A DNA stretch of 24,927 nucleotides from Larix sibirica (GCA_004151065.3 NWUY0300007203.1:45091-70017); one strand, 5' to 3'; counted from the stretch's first letter, positions 9,532-20,060 are shown. The notes: a model not told the origin generated them from the letters alone. Numbers and translations: made by a program.

Positions 9532-10653
9532 TTAATACGCAGGTGGGAGAGGCGAGCATATAGTTAAATGCATGGGGCGCGCGTGCCACATTTCGGGCTC
9601 CTTGGATGAGTTCCCTCCACCACGTTCTCTCCTCGTGTACATCACGTTCCCCCCTTGATTCTTGGTGGCGCCCGCATCTGGGGTGACAATATCCCTACTA
9701 ACAAGGTCTCGGCATTTCTGAGCCAAGGCTTCAGGGCAATTTCCTCCAATTTATCCTTTGAAGAGATTGAGATTGCTAGCCACTCCCTCATTGGCGAGAA
9801 AGTCAACCATAGAATTGGATTTTCGATGGATATGGTGAAAAGTGACTACTCTGGAATGCATCAGACTAGCCTTGAGGTGGTGGAGCCAATAATCGATTCT
9901 CCAAATGGGTGTGAGCTTGGAAACATGGGAACCATTCTGGAGTTTAGTGGCAAGGGAGAGGATGATTTGTGAGTCGCCCTCCATGATGAGCGGTATGCAT
10001 CTTTGTTTGTTAGCAAAGATCACCCCTTCCACTATGCCTACTAGTTCAGTAATGTTTTTGCTGCCGAAGCCCAAATTGCCAAAGTAAATCTAGAGAGTAG
10101 TGTCGTATGAGTTGCGTAGGGCTCCTCCAAAACTTGTCAGACCCAGATTTCCTTTCGAGGCACCATCAAAGTTAAGATTGAAAAATCCCTCCAGAGGGGG
10201 TTCCCAGTAGTCAGGAATGAAGGTGTTTATGCGGTGGAAACTCAGAGAAAGAGGATACGGAGGAAGATTGAGATGAAAATTGAGAAATATTTTCTTCTCA
10301 TCCTCAGAGGTGGGGTATTCTTTGTTGTTCCAATTCCCAATGAATAAGTTTTCCTGCAGGTTTTTACAAGTGATTTTCCATATGTCTTCAGTGTTTTTGC
10401 TTTTGTTTTCAAAGATGCAGAGATTTCTTTCCTTCCAGATGTTCCAAGCAATGAAGCCTTGAGTAAGGGTCCAAAGTCTATTCAATAGCATACTCTGAAA
10501 GGTATTTTCTCCCCAATGTAACATAGTATCCGTGATGTTTCCCTTGACTCTGTTGGATTTTCTAAAGGTGAGGGCGACCAAATCCCAGATCTCGTTGTCC
10601 ATCTTACAAGAGCCCAGAAGGTGATCAATGGTTTCAACGTGATTGAGACACAT
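9532..10653 (-). pseudogene. LINE ORF2 C-terminus with RNase H, second copy
   Basis: A copy of 4027-5148 with the same domain order (end of zf-RVT, linker, RNase H, tail) and the same in-frame stop splitting the RNase H, now at 10092-10090. One substitution at 10139 changes Pro to Leu just after the first catalytic strand (GNLGPTS against GNLGLTS). The acidic catalytic positions are retained. Confidence 0.75.
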
Positions 10654-11668
10654 GACACATAAGGAGGTTCATTGGAATCCTCTTTTGAGGAGGTTGTCCC
10701 AAGTTAGGATACGTTGGTGTGAGAGGAGCCAGAGGAAGCAGGATATTTTTTCCCAGAGATTGGATTTCCAAATAGTTTTCCACAGGGGAAAAAGGTGGGC
10801 CTCCAGTCGACCAGCCAAAATGGCGCAAGATTCCTTTATTGTAAAGCTTCCTTTTGTAAGGTGTCCCCATCTGATGATGTCTGGGACATGTCGAATCCTG
10901 ATTTTCCTCAGATTGAGTTCCTGCCAAACTGGATCAAGTTGGGTAAGGCCATTCGCAATGCCCCATAGCCCGGGCTTCTTCTAGATTCGAAAGGGGGAGG
11001 TTCCATTTGTGTTCCAGTAGTCCTTAACAACGGCATTGGCCATGGCTGGGGTGGTGGAAAAGAATGCCAAATGTTCAAATTGATTGTTGAGGATGGACAT
11101 TTGCTGCCACGAGTCCTGCCAGAAAAGAGCATGAGCCCCATCATGGATTTCCAAGAAACTGTGTTGTTGAATGAGGTATCTTTGACTATTAGAAAATTTC
11201 TAGATTGAAGAGCCCTTTGGGTTTTGGTCATAGCGGATAAGATGGGAGGGATCCCAATTCTAAGCATACTTCTTGTTCCAGAACCAAGCCCAAGGGGAAT
11301 TATTATTTGAGATCCATCTCCACCATATTTTAGCCGAGAGGGCTTTATTGCTGATTTCTGGATCCCTTAAACCAAGGCCGCCTTCCCGCTAAGGGAGGCA
11401 AACAGTCTGCCATTTGATGAAGGCCCACCTTTTTTATTCCCGTCCCTTCCCTAGAGGAAGGAACGCTGTATATTCTGAATAGCTTTGAGGACCCATTTAG
11501 GGGCAACGAGAACTGGGAAAAGGTAGAGTGGCATAGACTAGAGGACATCTTTAAGAAGGATGAGTTTGCTGGATAGATTGAGAGAGCGGAAAGTCCAAGA
11601 GGAGATACGGTTTTCCAGTTTGTCCAAGAGTTCTTTCCAGGAGGGGGGCTCCCAGGTACTTAGAAGGC
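10654..11668 (-). pseudogene. LINE ORF2 RT thumb and zf-RVT start, second copy
   Basis: A copy of 5149-6163, carrying the same stops and frameshifts in the thumb and connection. I saw no difference from the first copy until 11668, after which small indels begin. It ends just upstream of where the FVDD-containing core would be read. Confidence 0.75.
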
Positions 11669-12240
11669 AAGTGGTAGACAGAGAACCCAGGATGCGGGCT
11701 ATGTTGCGCTGAGTGATGATGTCGTGTTGTAAAAGAAGAGTTGAGACTTGTCAAATTGATGGAAGTGCCAGAGGCTTCAGAGAAGGTGTGAGATGGTCTT
11801 GAGGGTGCGCGCTTCCTGAACCGAGGGATGACCAAAGAGCAGGTTGTCATCTACAGAACTGTTGGTAGGAAATCGGGGGGCCACGTGAGGGGAGAGCCCT
11901 GAGAGAGTTAGAGGTGACTCCGCTTGGATCATGCGTCCCAGCCCTTCCGCCATGAGGATGAAAAGGAAAGGGGATAGGGTCTCCTTGACGGAATGCCACG
12001 GGAGGGAGAGAAGGTGGAAGAGGGTGAGCCGTTGACCAGGATCGAGAAGAAAGGAGAGGAGGTGAGGGAAAGGATCCATGGTCCACTGTGGCTGAAGCCA
12101 AAGGCTTGGAGCATTTTGTCAATGAATTGCCAGCTTCAACTTGTCAAAGGATTTAGAGAGCATACCAGGGGTCTTGGAACCTTCAAGGAATGGGTGATTT
12201 CGTGAGCTAGAATGATCCCATCCAGAATTTGTCTCCCTTC
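11669..12240 (-). pseudogene. LINE RT core, indel-ridden version
   Basis: This corresponds to 6164-6740 but differs by many single-base indels and substitutions, for example CCCC to CCC near 11688, and GTTCGTG to GTCGTG near 11722. One extra base next to the FVDD codons (about 11846-11858) breaks that motif, and one is missing in RQGDPLSP (about 11975-11990). It also keeps about 10 bases near 12161-12170, just before motif A, that the first copy lacks. Three short overlapping frames each carry part of the RT. The pattern fits either low-quality consensus at a misjoin or an older, more decayed copy (LINE-2). Confidence 0.65.
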
Positions 12241-13089
12241 AACATAGCCAGATTGTTCGGGGGAAATGAGGAGAGGCAGAAGAGGTTTGAGCCGATTGGA
12301 AACCACTTTGGAGATGATTTTGTAGATGACGTTACAGAGGGAGATGGGTCAGAACTTACCAGGGTGAGAAGCACCGATCTCCTTGGGGATATGAGTGAGG
12401 AAGATGGCATTGAGCGCTGATAGAACCCATTGCTTTTGTCTGGAATCCTCCACAAGCTCCAGCACTTTCATTTTTATCATGTCCTAGCAGTGATGGAAGA
12501 AATTGATGGTGAAGCGATCTGGTCCAGGGGCTTTACCTTCAGCCATGTGCTTAACTGCGTTTTCAACCTCTTGCATAGTGATAGGATGCATCAGGGTGGC
12601 ATTGTGTTCAACATTGAGAATAGTGTGAATATGTTGGGTGAGGCGCTCAATAGCTATAGAATGATCAGGAGCGGGTTCTGTTAACAGAGCTTGGAAGTGT
12701 CGAGTGAGTTCCTGACCAATGGCTTTGTGGTCTTTCGGGGAGTCTCCATTGTCTAGATTGAGCTTGGAAATTATGTTGTGGATTCTGTGTTGAATAGTAG
12801 ACCGGTGGAAGAAGGTTGTGTTACGCTCCCCTTCTTTTGGCCAGGTTATTCTTGACTTCTGTCTACAGAGGATATCCTCTTGCGCACAACGATTGTCTAG
12901 TTGAGCTAAGAGGTCCTTTCATTTGAGCTTGGTTTCTTCAGTGTGCCCCTGCTCCATGAATGATAGTTGAATATTTTCAAGATACTACTCGAGAGCACAT
13001 TTCTCCTTAAAGATGTTACCAAAAGTGGTGTGGTTCTAGTAGCGGTTATTGGAACGAATAACTTTCAATTTTTTTTGCATGATGGCCAT
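12241..13089 (-). pseudogene. LINE-2 ORF2: linker and RT fingers
   Basis: The minus strand from the ATG at 13089 reads MAIMQKKLK, a linker with NHTTFGNIFKEK, and GERNTTFFHRS, then the RT N-terminus: EVENAVKHMAEGKAPGPD, PISLCNVIYKIISK and PEQSGYVEGRQILDG. These are hallmarks of plant L1-like RT fingers. Private stops interrupt it (ALE-stop-YLEN, KLK-stop-KDLL, and others). It is clearly related to 18415-19233 but differs at roughly one base in ten by eye, so it is a separate copy of the family. It follows the endonuclease after a TAA that both copies share. Confidence 0.8.
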
Positions 13090-13092
13090 TTT

Positions 13093-13917
13093 TTATCTCC
13101 CTTCGACTTGCATGTTGGTCCACCAGTTGGTTACAGAATCCATGAAAGAGGGATGAGAGAGCCATAATTTTTCAAACCAGAAGGGTTTGTGCATTTGAGC
13201 ATCATGGCTGTGCCAGGAGAGCAGGATGGGCCAATGATCAGAACCAGCAACAGGTAGAACAGAGGAAGTGAGAATCCATCCTGAAGTAAGAATAAAATAC
13301 GTGACAATAAAGCAATCTGGGCGCTTAGAAATTTGGTTCACTCCCCCTCTTCTATTGTTCCAGGTGAAGAACCCAACAGAAGGTTGTAAGTTCACCAGTC
13401 CATTAGTTGAGAGGGTGGTCTTGAAATCCTTATCTTTTGAAGAAAGAGTTCGCAGGCCGCCTTTCTTTTCCTCCAGAGTAGTGGTCATGTTGAAGTCTCC
13501 GCCAATGATGATGGTGAAGTGTTGGTGGTGAAGAATAAACCAAGAGAGGTAGTTTAGAAGATGGATATTTTGAGGGGAAAACTGAGGACCATAAACATTG
13601 AGGAGATGACCATATATTTTGGTGCCTAAGATATGAAAAGAGGCTTAAATGGAATGCAAGGTGGTGGCCATATTGAGTAGAGAAATTATTCGAGGGTTCC
13701 AGATCACTGCGATACCTCCATAAGCTCCTTTGGAATCTATAGCCATGCAAAGACTGCCTTTCCAGATCTTGGCCATGAGGGAGAGAAGAGTTTTAGAAGA
13801 ACATTTTGTTTCTTGGATTAAAAGGATAGCAAGATTTTCTTGAAGTATTTTTATTTTTAACATCTGATGTTTGGATGGACCATTCAGACCTCGAACGTTC
13901 CAGGATAGAATATTCAT
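13093..13917 (-). pseudogene. LINE-2 ORF2: apurinic-type endonuclease
   Basis: ORF2 starts at the ATG at 13917 (MNILSWNVRGLNGPSK), the classic opening of plant LINE ORF2. The exonuclease-endonuclease-phosphatase fold then shows IQETKCS, YGP, GDFN (13500-13489) and the C-terminal SDHWP (13242-13228), so the main catalytic motifs survive. The enzyme nicks target DNA to prime reverse transcription. One in-frame TAA at 13647-13645 breaks it, and a second TAA at 13095-13093 separates it from the RT part. Both halves stay in one frame. The ATG is 7 bases after the ORF1 stop. Confidence 0.85.
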
Positions 13918-13924
13918 TGAGGAA

Positions 13925-15460
13925 CTAATTTTGAGAGTAAGGGAAGAACTTCGTTAGCTGGGCGTATTGCCCTGACTCCACTAACCTAGTGCCGAGCAGG
14001 TTGATACGATGCAGATCAGATTTGCGCCCTCTCTTTTTGTTGTCTCTCTGGAGTTTCTATTTGTCCTTCTAGGGAGTATTAGAGACTGCAAGTTTCTTTT
14101 GAGCTTTGGATTTTGCTAGTGCTTCATGCAGGAGCAGGATTTGATGAGCTGGGATGGATCCAAACACTTTTCTCGAGAATGCATATTCCATTCCTAGTAG
14201 ATCCAGGTTGCCCAGATCTAGTTCCCCCATTTCTTCATCCATTATGATCTCAAGTCTCGAGCCTCCTGGTTGGGGAGAGGGGTTTGTGACAAGGGTTAAA
14301 ATATTGTTCGGCTTGCAAAGTTTAACGGAGAATCTGAGGTTAAAGGAGGACCCAGAGCATAGGGAATTCCTAGAAAGGGGGATGGATTTTCAGAGGAGCC
14401 GAGTTTATGGGGGAGGGAATGAGGGGTTACATCACCTGTAGGATTTTCATGTTGGCCATCAAGGGCTATGAATATATTGTTAGTGGTCGGGATTTCTTCC
14501 TTGTTCTTTTTAAGAGCAATTTTCCTTGCATGATGCCTTTTCCTGGCTGTTCTTGTGGAAGCCTTCTGCATCATTTTGTCCCTCCTTGGTCTCTGCTTGG
14601 AGAGGTTTATTGCTGGGGAAATCTCTGAATAGGTGGTCGTTTTCATGGCATTTGTAGCAACGAAAGGGGATGTGCTCATAGTCTAGAGGTTGAACCCAAT
14701 CATAGTCCTCGTGAGTGAGGTTTATAGCATCTGTCGTAAGAGGTGTATTTATTGAGCCTGGTTTGGTCTGCAATGCAAACAAAGATTCTAAGAGTGTTTC
14801 CTATATCTCTTAGAGTTTGTTCATCCCAGTACTCTTTTAAGAGAAAGTACATTCATATCCAGACATGATCCCATGTGAAGTCTTCTTTTTCTAGGCTGAA
14901 TCTTTCAACCTAGTTTCGTAGATATAAACCCACTGAGTTAAAGAAGTACGGCTCGCCATCTTCCACTCTAGATTTGTCTTCTAGGTGGTGGAAAATGATG
15001 GTGACAAAACCCTTGGATCCTAACTGTAGGTCAAAATGTTCCTTTGGTTTCCATTTGGCCTGAATCCATCCTCTGAGAGCCTGTTTTGTTGGCCATATTC
15101 CCACAAATTTTCCAATGAGGGCATGGTCTTTCATTTTCTAAGCTCTGGCATTGATTCAGTCAGCTGACAGCGTAAGGTTGGGTTGTTCTGTAGAACGACC
15201 AATACAGGTATTGGTGCCGTTGTTGTTGGTGTCAGGCGAGATTGCATTAGTGTTTGAATGACCGGGGGGAATTTCGTCAGCGGAGTACGTAGGGACCTCC
15301 GTGGAGCCAATCTATATTTTGGTAGGAGTTGGAGTAAAAGGCAGGGTAGAATTTTGCTTAGACGATGGATCAAAGGGTAAGTGGGAGGGGCCTTCTGCCC
15401 CCTCCCGGGCCGATTTCCATTAGAGCATATCAGAGCGGAAGGTGAGGAGGAGCGCGACAA
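13925..15460 (-). pseudogene. LINE-2 ORF1: DUF4283-like, zinc knuckle, basic tail
   Basis: A gag-like nucleic-acid-binding protein gene. In order: a Ser/Pro-rich N-terminus (15460-15131, no ATG seen at its start); a DUF4283-like domain (15134-14910: HALIGKFVGIWPT, GFVTIIFHHLEDKSRV, GEPYFFNS); a zinc knuckle CYKCHENDH whose last Cys is Phe (codon 14620-14618); a polar linker; and a C-terminal QYAQLTKFFP ending in TAG at 13927-13925. Frameshifts lie near 15131 and between 14680 and 14510, and a 38-bp deletion relative to LINE-1 lies near 14731. The DUF4283/CCHC pair is standard for plant LINE ORF1. The protein would coat LINE RNA. Confidence 0.75.
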
Positions 15461-15560
15461 ACTTGTGGAGATGCAGAGCTAGAGAAGGATAGGAACACAT
15501 ACAGGGAGAAAAACCTTAGCACTGCAGGAGCTCAAACCCTAGCTCATCATGTTCTAAGTT
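15461..15560 (-). other. LINE-2 5' UTR and 5' end
   Basis: LINE homology continues to about 15541, where the minus strand reads CTAGGGTTTGAGCTCC, matching the LINE-1 5' region near 21745. Weak similarity may extend about 20 bases further right. No copy of the 2655-2671 target site follows. The element's own target-site copy cannot be identified because its true 3' flank is not in this window. Confidence 0.6.
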
Positions 15561-17768
15561 CAAAAATTGTATTCCATGATGATTATGTTGCATTATGACA
15601 ACCATTTAATTGACTTATATCAACTTAGTGATTACATTCCTTAATGGCTTCATCACATGATGACATTCGGCAAATTTTATGTGGCATTGTGACATTTTGA
15701 AAGGGTTTTATGTTGTGCTAATGTTCATCATAAACATGTTTAACTTATTTCATGTTGGTACATTACTCAATAGCTATGTAACATTGCGGCTAAGGGGTTA
15801 TGTAAATGTTCATCTTTGTTGACTAATGTAAATTTCTACGTTCCTCAATGGTTTTGTAGCATTGTGACATCCTTAAAGGGTTATATCACATTTGACATTC
15901 TTAATTTTTTTGTTGTATTCCAACATTCCCCAATTGTTTTGTTGCATTACGATGCTCTTCTTGGTTTACTTACGTTAAATAATATTTATGCTACTCAATG
16001 GTTATGATTGTTATGTCACATGGACAACCATTGTTAACCAATTCCACCATGTTGAACATCACAATGTGACATAACCATTAAGAAAAATAACAAATTTGAC
16101 ACAACCATTATTGAATAGTTTATTTGCATTATGATGTCTAGAAAGGTTCATGCCACATTGTGACATTAATCAAGGTTTTTGTCACATTGCATCATTTATC
16201 AAGGATTATGTCAAATTTGATGAAGGGTTATGTTAGAAATAATATGGTTATATATGTTGCATCGTGGATATGTTCCTCAATGGTTTTTTTTCATTATGAA
16301 GTTCACACTGTTATGCGCATTGTGGTGTTTTGGAAGGGTTAATTTTATTTTAAATTTCTATTTACCATTATTCATTAAGGGTTATGTTTGATTGTGACAA
16401 TCAATATGTTGAAATACAACAATCATTTGATTGTCTTACATTGGATTACTGGTTACATTCCTTAATGGATTCATCGCATTACAACATTCAACAAAGGTTA
16501 TGTCGCTTTGCACCATTTTGAAAGGGTTTTATGTTACACTAATGTTCATCATCATCATGTTTGAATTATGTCATTTTGTTACATTACTCAATAGCTATGT
16601 TACATTGTGGCTAAGGGGTTATTTCTAATTTGACATTCATCAAGAATTAAAAAGTGGTTGTGTGGTGGACTTGGCTAAAAATTGGTTTCCCATGTTTTCT
16701 ATGGTGTACAATAGTTGAATATGGTTTTGATGCATTATGATGTTCATCTTTTTTTATTAATGCCAGTTTATACTTTCCTTAATGGTTTTGTTGCACTATG
16801 ACATGCAAAAAGGGTTATCTCATATTTGACATTTATCAAGGGTTTTGTTGGATTACAACATTCGTCAATTGTTTTGTTGCATTATGATGCTTTTCTTGGT
16901 TGTTTTTTTTTAAATAATTATGTCCCTCAATGGTTATGACGGTTATGTCACATGGCCAACATTGTTAACCAAGTCCACCATGTTGAATCCCACAATGTGA
17001 CATAACCATTAGGAAAAATAAAAAATTGACACAACCATTAATGAACAATTATTTTCCATTATGATGTCTAGAAAGGGTTATGTCACATTGTGACATTAAT
17101 TACGGTTTTTGTTGTATTACAAAATTCATCAAGGGTTATGTCAAATTTAATGCAAGGGTTATGTTAGAAATAATATGGTTATATATGTTGTCACATGTGG
17201 TATTCATCAAGGATTAAAAAATGGTTATGTGGCGGACTTGGTTAAAAATGGTTTCTCATGTTTACTATGATTTAAAATGGTTGACTATGGTTATGGTGCA
17301 TTCAATGTTTATATTTGTTGACTAATGTTAATTTCTAGGTTCCTCACTGGTTTTATCGCATTATGATGCTCATCTTGGTTGACATTGTTGAATAATTATG
17401 TTCCTCAATTGTTAGGATGGTTTTCACATGGCCAACCATTGTTAACCAAATCCACCATCTTGAACATGATAATGTGACATAGCCATTACGAAAAATAACA
17501 AATTTGACACAACTATTAATGAACAATTTATTTGCATTGTGATGTCTAGAAAGGTTTATGTCACATTGCGACATTAATAAAGGTTATTTTTGTTTTCATA
17601 TTGTAACATTAACCAATGTTTTTGTCGCAATGCAACATTTAATAAGGGTTATGTCAAATTTGATGCAAGGGTTATGCTAGAAGTAATATGATTATATACG
17701 TTGCATTGTGGTTATGTTCCCCAATGGTTTTGCTTCATGACTGTGATGAACCTGCAATAATTAATTAA
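15561..17768. repeat. Satellite-like block of degenerate ~30-bp words
   Basis: About 2.2 kb of AT-rich DNA built from variants of a word like CAAGGGTTATGTCACATTG followed by TGACATT, on both strands. Longer blocks repeat. The CACATGG-CAACC segment is at 16017, 16949 and 17425 (spacings 932 and 476). TCTAGAAAGG is at about 16137, 17068 and 17545. ATTTTGAAAGGGTTTTATG is at about 15694 and 16515. Open frames are under 75 codons. No gene is seen. It stops at the N at 17769. Confidence 0.75.
16941..17007. repeat. Inverted repeat within the satellite
   Basis: The arms GGTTATGTCACATGG (16941-16955) and CAATGTGACATAACC (16993-17007) pair at 14 of 15 positions around a 37-base loop. Less perfect versions recur in the sister blocks near 16010-16076 and 17421-17487. 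A hairpin or cruciform is possible. Confidence 0.65.
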
Positions 17769-17769
17769 N
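17769..17769. other. Single N: probable contig join B/C
   Basis: A second lone ambiguous base. Satellite sequence stops abruptly to its left. To its right, LINE RT sequence begins mid-gene with a perfect copy of 6102-6746. Like 6747, it behaves as a join between contigs. Confidence 0.8.
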
Positions 17770-19233
17770 ACGGTTTTCCAGTTTGTCCAAGAGTTCTTTC
17801 CAGGAGGGGGGCTCCCAGGTACTTAGAAGGCATAGTGTAGACAGAGAACCCCAGGATGCGGGCTATGTTGCGCTGAGTGATGATGTTCGTGTTGTAAAAT
17901 AAGAGTTGAGACTTGTCAACATTGATGGAAGTGCCATAGGATTCAGAGTAGGTGTTGAGTATGGTCTTGAGGGTGCGCGCTTCCTGAACCAAGGGATGAC
18001 CAAAGAGAAGGTTGTCATCTACAAACTGTTGGTAGGAAATCAGGGGGCCATCGTGAGGGGAGAGCCCGTGGAGAGAGTTAGAGGTGACTTCCGCTTGGAT
18101 CATGCGTCCCAGCCCTTCCGCCATGAGGATGAAAAGGAAAGGGGAAAGAGGATCTCCTTGACGAATGCCACGAGAGGGAGAGAAGGTGGAAGAGGGTGAG
18201 CCGTTGACCAGGATCGAGAAGAAAGCAGAGGAGGTGAGGATAGGATCCAGTGTGTCTACTTGTGGCTAAATCCAAAGGCTTGGAGCATTTTGTCAATGAA
18301 TTGCCAGCTTAACTTGTCAAAGGATTTGGAGAGGTCTTGGATACCTTCAAGGAATGGGTGATTTCGTGAGCTAGAATCATCCCATCCAGAATTTGTCTCC
18401 CTTCAACATAGCCAGATTTTTCAGGGGAAATGAGGAGAGGTAGAAGAGGTTTGAGATGGTTAGCAACCACTTTAGAGATGATTTTGTAGATGACTTTGCA
18501 GAGGGAGATGGGTCTGAAATTACCTGGGTGAGAAACATCGATCTCCTTGGGGATCAGAGTAAGGAAGGTGGCATTGAGGGCTAGCAGAACCCATTACTTT
18601 TGTCTGGACTCCTCCATAAGCTCCAACACTTTCATTTTTAGCATGTCCCGAGAGTGATGGAAAAAATTGATGGTGAAGCCATCTAGACCAGGGGCTTTAA
18701 CTTCATCCATTTTCTTCACTGCATTTTCAACCTATTGCGTGGTGATAGGCTGCATTAGGGTAGCATTGCGTTCATCATTGAGGATAGCGAGAATTTGTTG
18801 GGTGAGGCGATCAAGAGTGGGTTATGTTAGCAGATCTTGGAAGTGTCGAGTGAGTTCTTAACCAATGGCTTCGTGATATTCCAGGGTGTCTCCATTGTCC
18901 AGATTGATGTTGGAGATTCTGTTGTGGATTCTGTGTTGAATAATAGACCGATGGAAGAAGGTTGTGTTGCGCTCCCCTTCTTTAATCCAGGTTACTCTTG
19001 ACTTCTGTCCAGAGGATCTCCTCTTGCGCGCAACGAGTGTCCAGTTGAGCTAAGAGGTCCTTTTCCTTGAGCTTTCCTTCTTCAATGTGCCCCTGCTCCA
19101 TGAGTGATAGTTGGAGATTCTCAAGATCCTCATCAAGAGCACATTTCTCCTTGAAAATGTTACCAAAAGTGGTGTGGTTCCAATGACGAAGATTGGTACA
19201 CAGAGCTTTCAGTTTTTGCTGCATGATAGCCAT
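17770..19233 (-). pseudogene. LINE-1 ORF2: linker and RT (contig C part)
   Basis: The first 645 bases duplicate 6102-6746, including FVDD (18025-18014), RQGDPLSP and motif A DLSKSFD (18336-18316). The gene continues rightward with SGYVEGRQILDG, PISLCKVIYKIISK and GNFRPIS fingers, then the linker back to the ATG at 19233 (MAIMQQKLK, with FGNIFKEKC). A 2-base loss near 19012 relative to LINE-2 shifts the frame, and stops occur in the fingers. Together with 5149-6101 this completes the reverse transcriptase. The fingers and palm motifs are all recognisable, but the gene is inactive. Confidence 0.8.
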
Positions 19234-19236
19234 TTT

Positions 19237-20060
19237 TTATCTCCCTTCGACTTGCATGTTAGTCCACCAGTTGGTTACCGAATCCATGAAGGAGGGGTGA
19301 GAGAGCCATAAATTTTCAAATTGGAAGGGTCTATGCATTTGAGCGCCGTGGCTATTCCAGGAGAGCATGATGGTCCAGTGATCAAAACCAACAACAGGTA
19401 GAACAGTGGAAGTGAGAATCCCTTCAGAAATAAGAATATTATCCGTGACAATAAAGCGGTCAAGGCACTTATAAATTTGGTTCACTCCACCTCTTCTGTT
19501 GTTCCAGGTGAAGAACCCAACGGATGGTTGTAAGTCCCCTATTCAATTTGTGGCAAGTGTGGTCTTGAACTCCTTATCTTGTGAAGAAAGAGTTCGCAGG
19601 GCCCCTTTTTTTCCTCAAGGGTAGTGATCATGTTGAAGTCTCCCCCTATGATGATGGGGGAGTGTTGGTGGTGAAAAGTAAACCAAGAAAGGTAGTTCAG
19701 AAGATGGATCTTTTGAGCAAAGGACTAAGGACCATAAACATTAAGGAGGTGGCCATGAATCTTGGTGCCCAGGATATGAAAGGAAGCAGAAATGGTATGC
19801 AAGTTGGTGGCTAGGTTGAGAAGAGAAATTACCAAAGGGTTCCATATCACAGCGATACCTCCCAAAACTCCTTTTGCATCTATAGACGTGCAGAGGTTGC
19901 ATTTCCAGATCTTGGCCATGAGGGAGAGAAGGGTTTCAAAAGAACACTTTGTTTCCTGGATAAAAAGGATAGTAGGATTTTCTTGAAGAAATTTTCTTTT
20001 TAGCATCCGATGCTTGGATGGACCATTTAGACCTCGAACGTTCCAGGATAGAATCTTCAT
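19237..20060 (-). pseudogene. LINE-1 ORF2: endonuclease
   Basis: It starts at the ATG at 20060 (MKILSWNVRGLNGPSK). Endonuclease motifs in order: IQETKCS, GIAVIWNP, YGP, GDFN (19643-19632) and FDHWT (19386-19372), the last replacing the SDHWP seen in LINE-2. A TAG at 19727-19725 follows YGP where LINE-2 has Gln. A one-base loss near 19600 shifts the frame, and another stop follows. The part ending QVEGR stops at a TAA (19239-19237) that is also present in LINE-2. Upstream, the frame runs into ORF1 without a stop because of a 26-bp duplication at 20070-20121. Confidence 0.85.

Larger units (their letters stand above)
6748..11668. repeat. Near-identical copy of 1243-6163 (contig B start)
   Basis: Every landmark from 1243 to 6163 recurs here at a constant offset of 5505 bases: minisatellite, flank, TSD, LINE 3' end, accessory ORFs, RNase H and zf-RVT. 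Comparing by eye I found only three substitutions (1536 A/7041 C, 3594 C/9099 G, 4634 G/10139 A) and no indel. Identical LINE flanks and TSD show this is the same locus, not a second insertion. An unresolved assembly overlap or a second allele explains it best. Confidence 0.9.

Noticed and set aside
1243-11668. A true tandem segmental duplication of a 5-kb block
   Set aside because: The junction falls exactly on an N, the LINE has the same TSD in both blocks, and the remaining half of LINE-1 is found in contig C. Overlapping contigs or alleles explain this more simply.
15816-16628. Plus-strand frames of 60-65 codons in the satellite block, hydrophobic in composition
   Set aside because: They are translations of the repeated AT-rich word. 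They drift in frame between blocks and have no domain.
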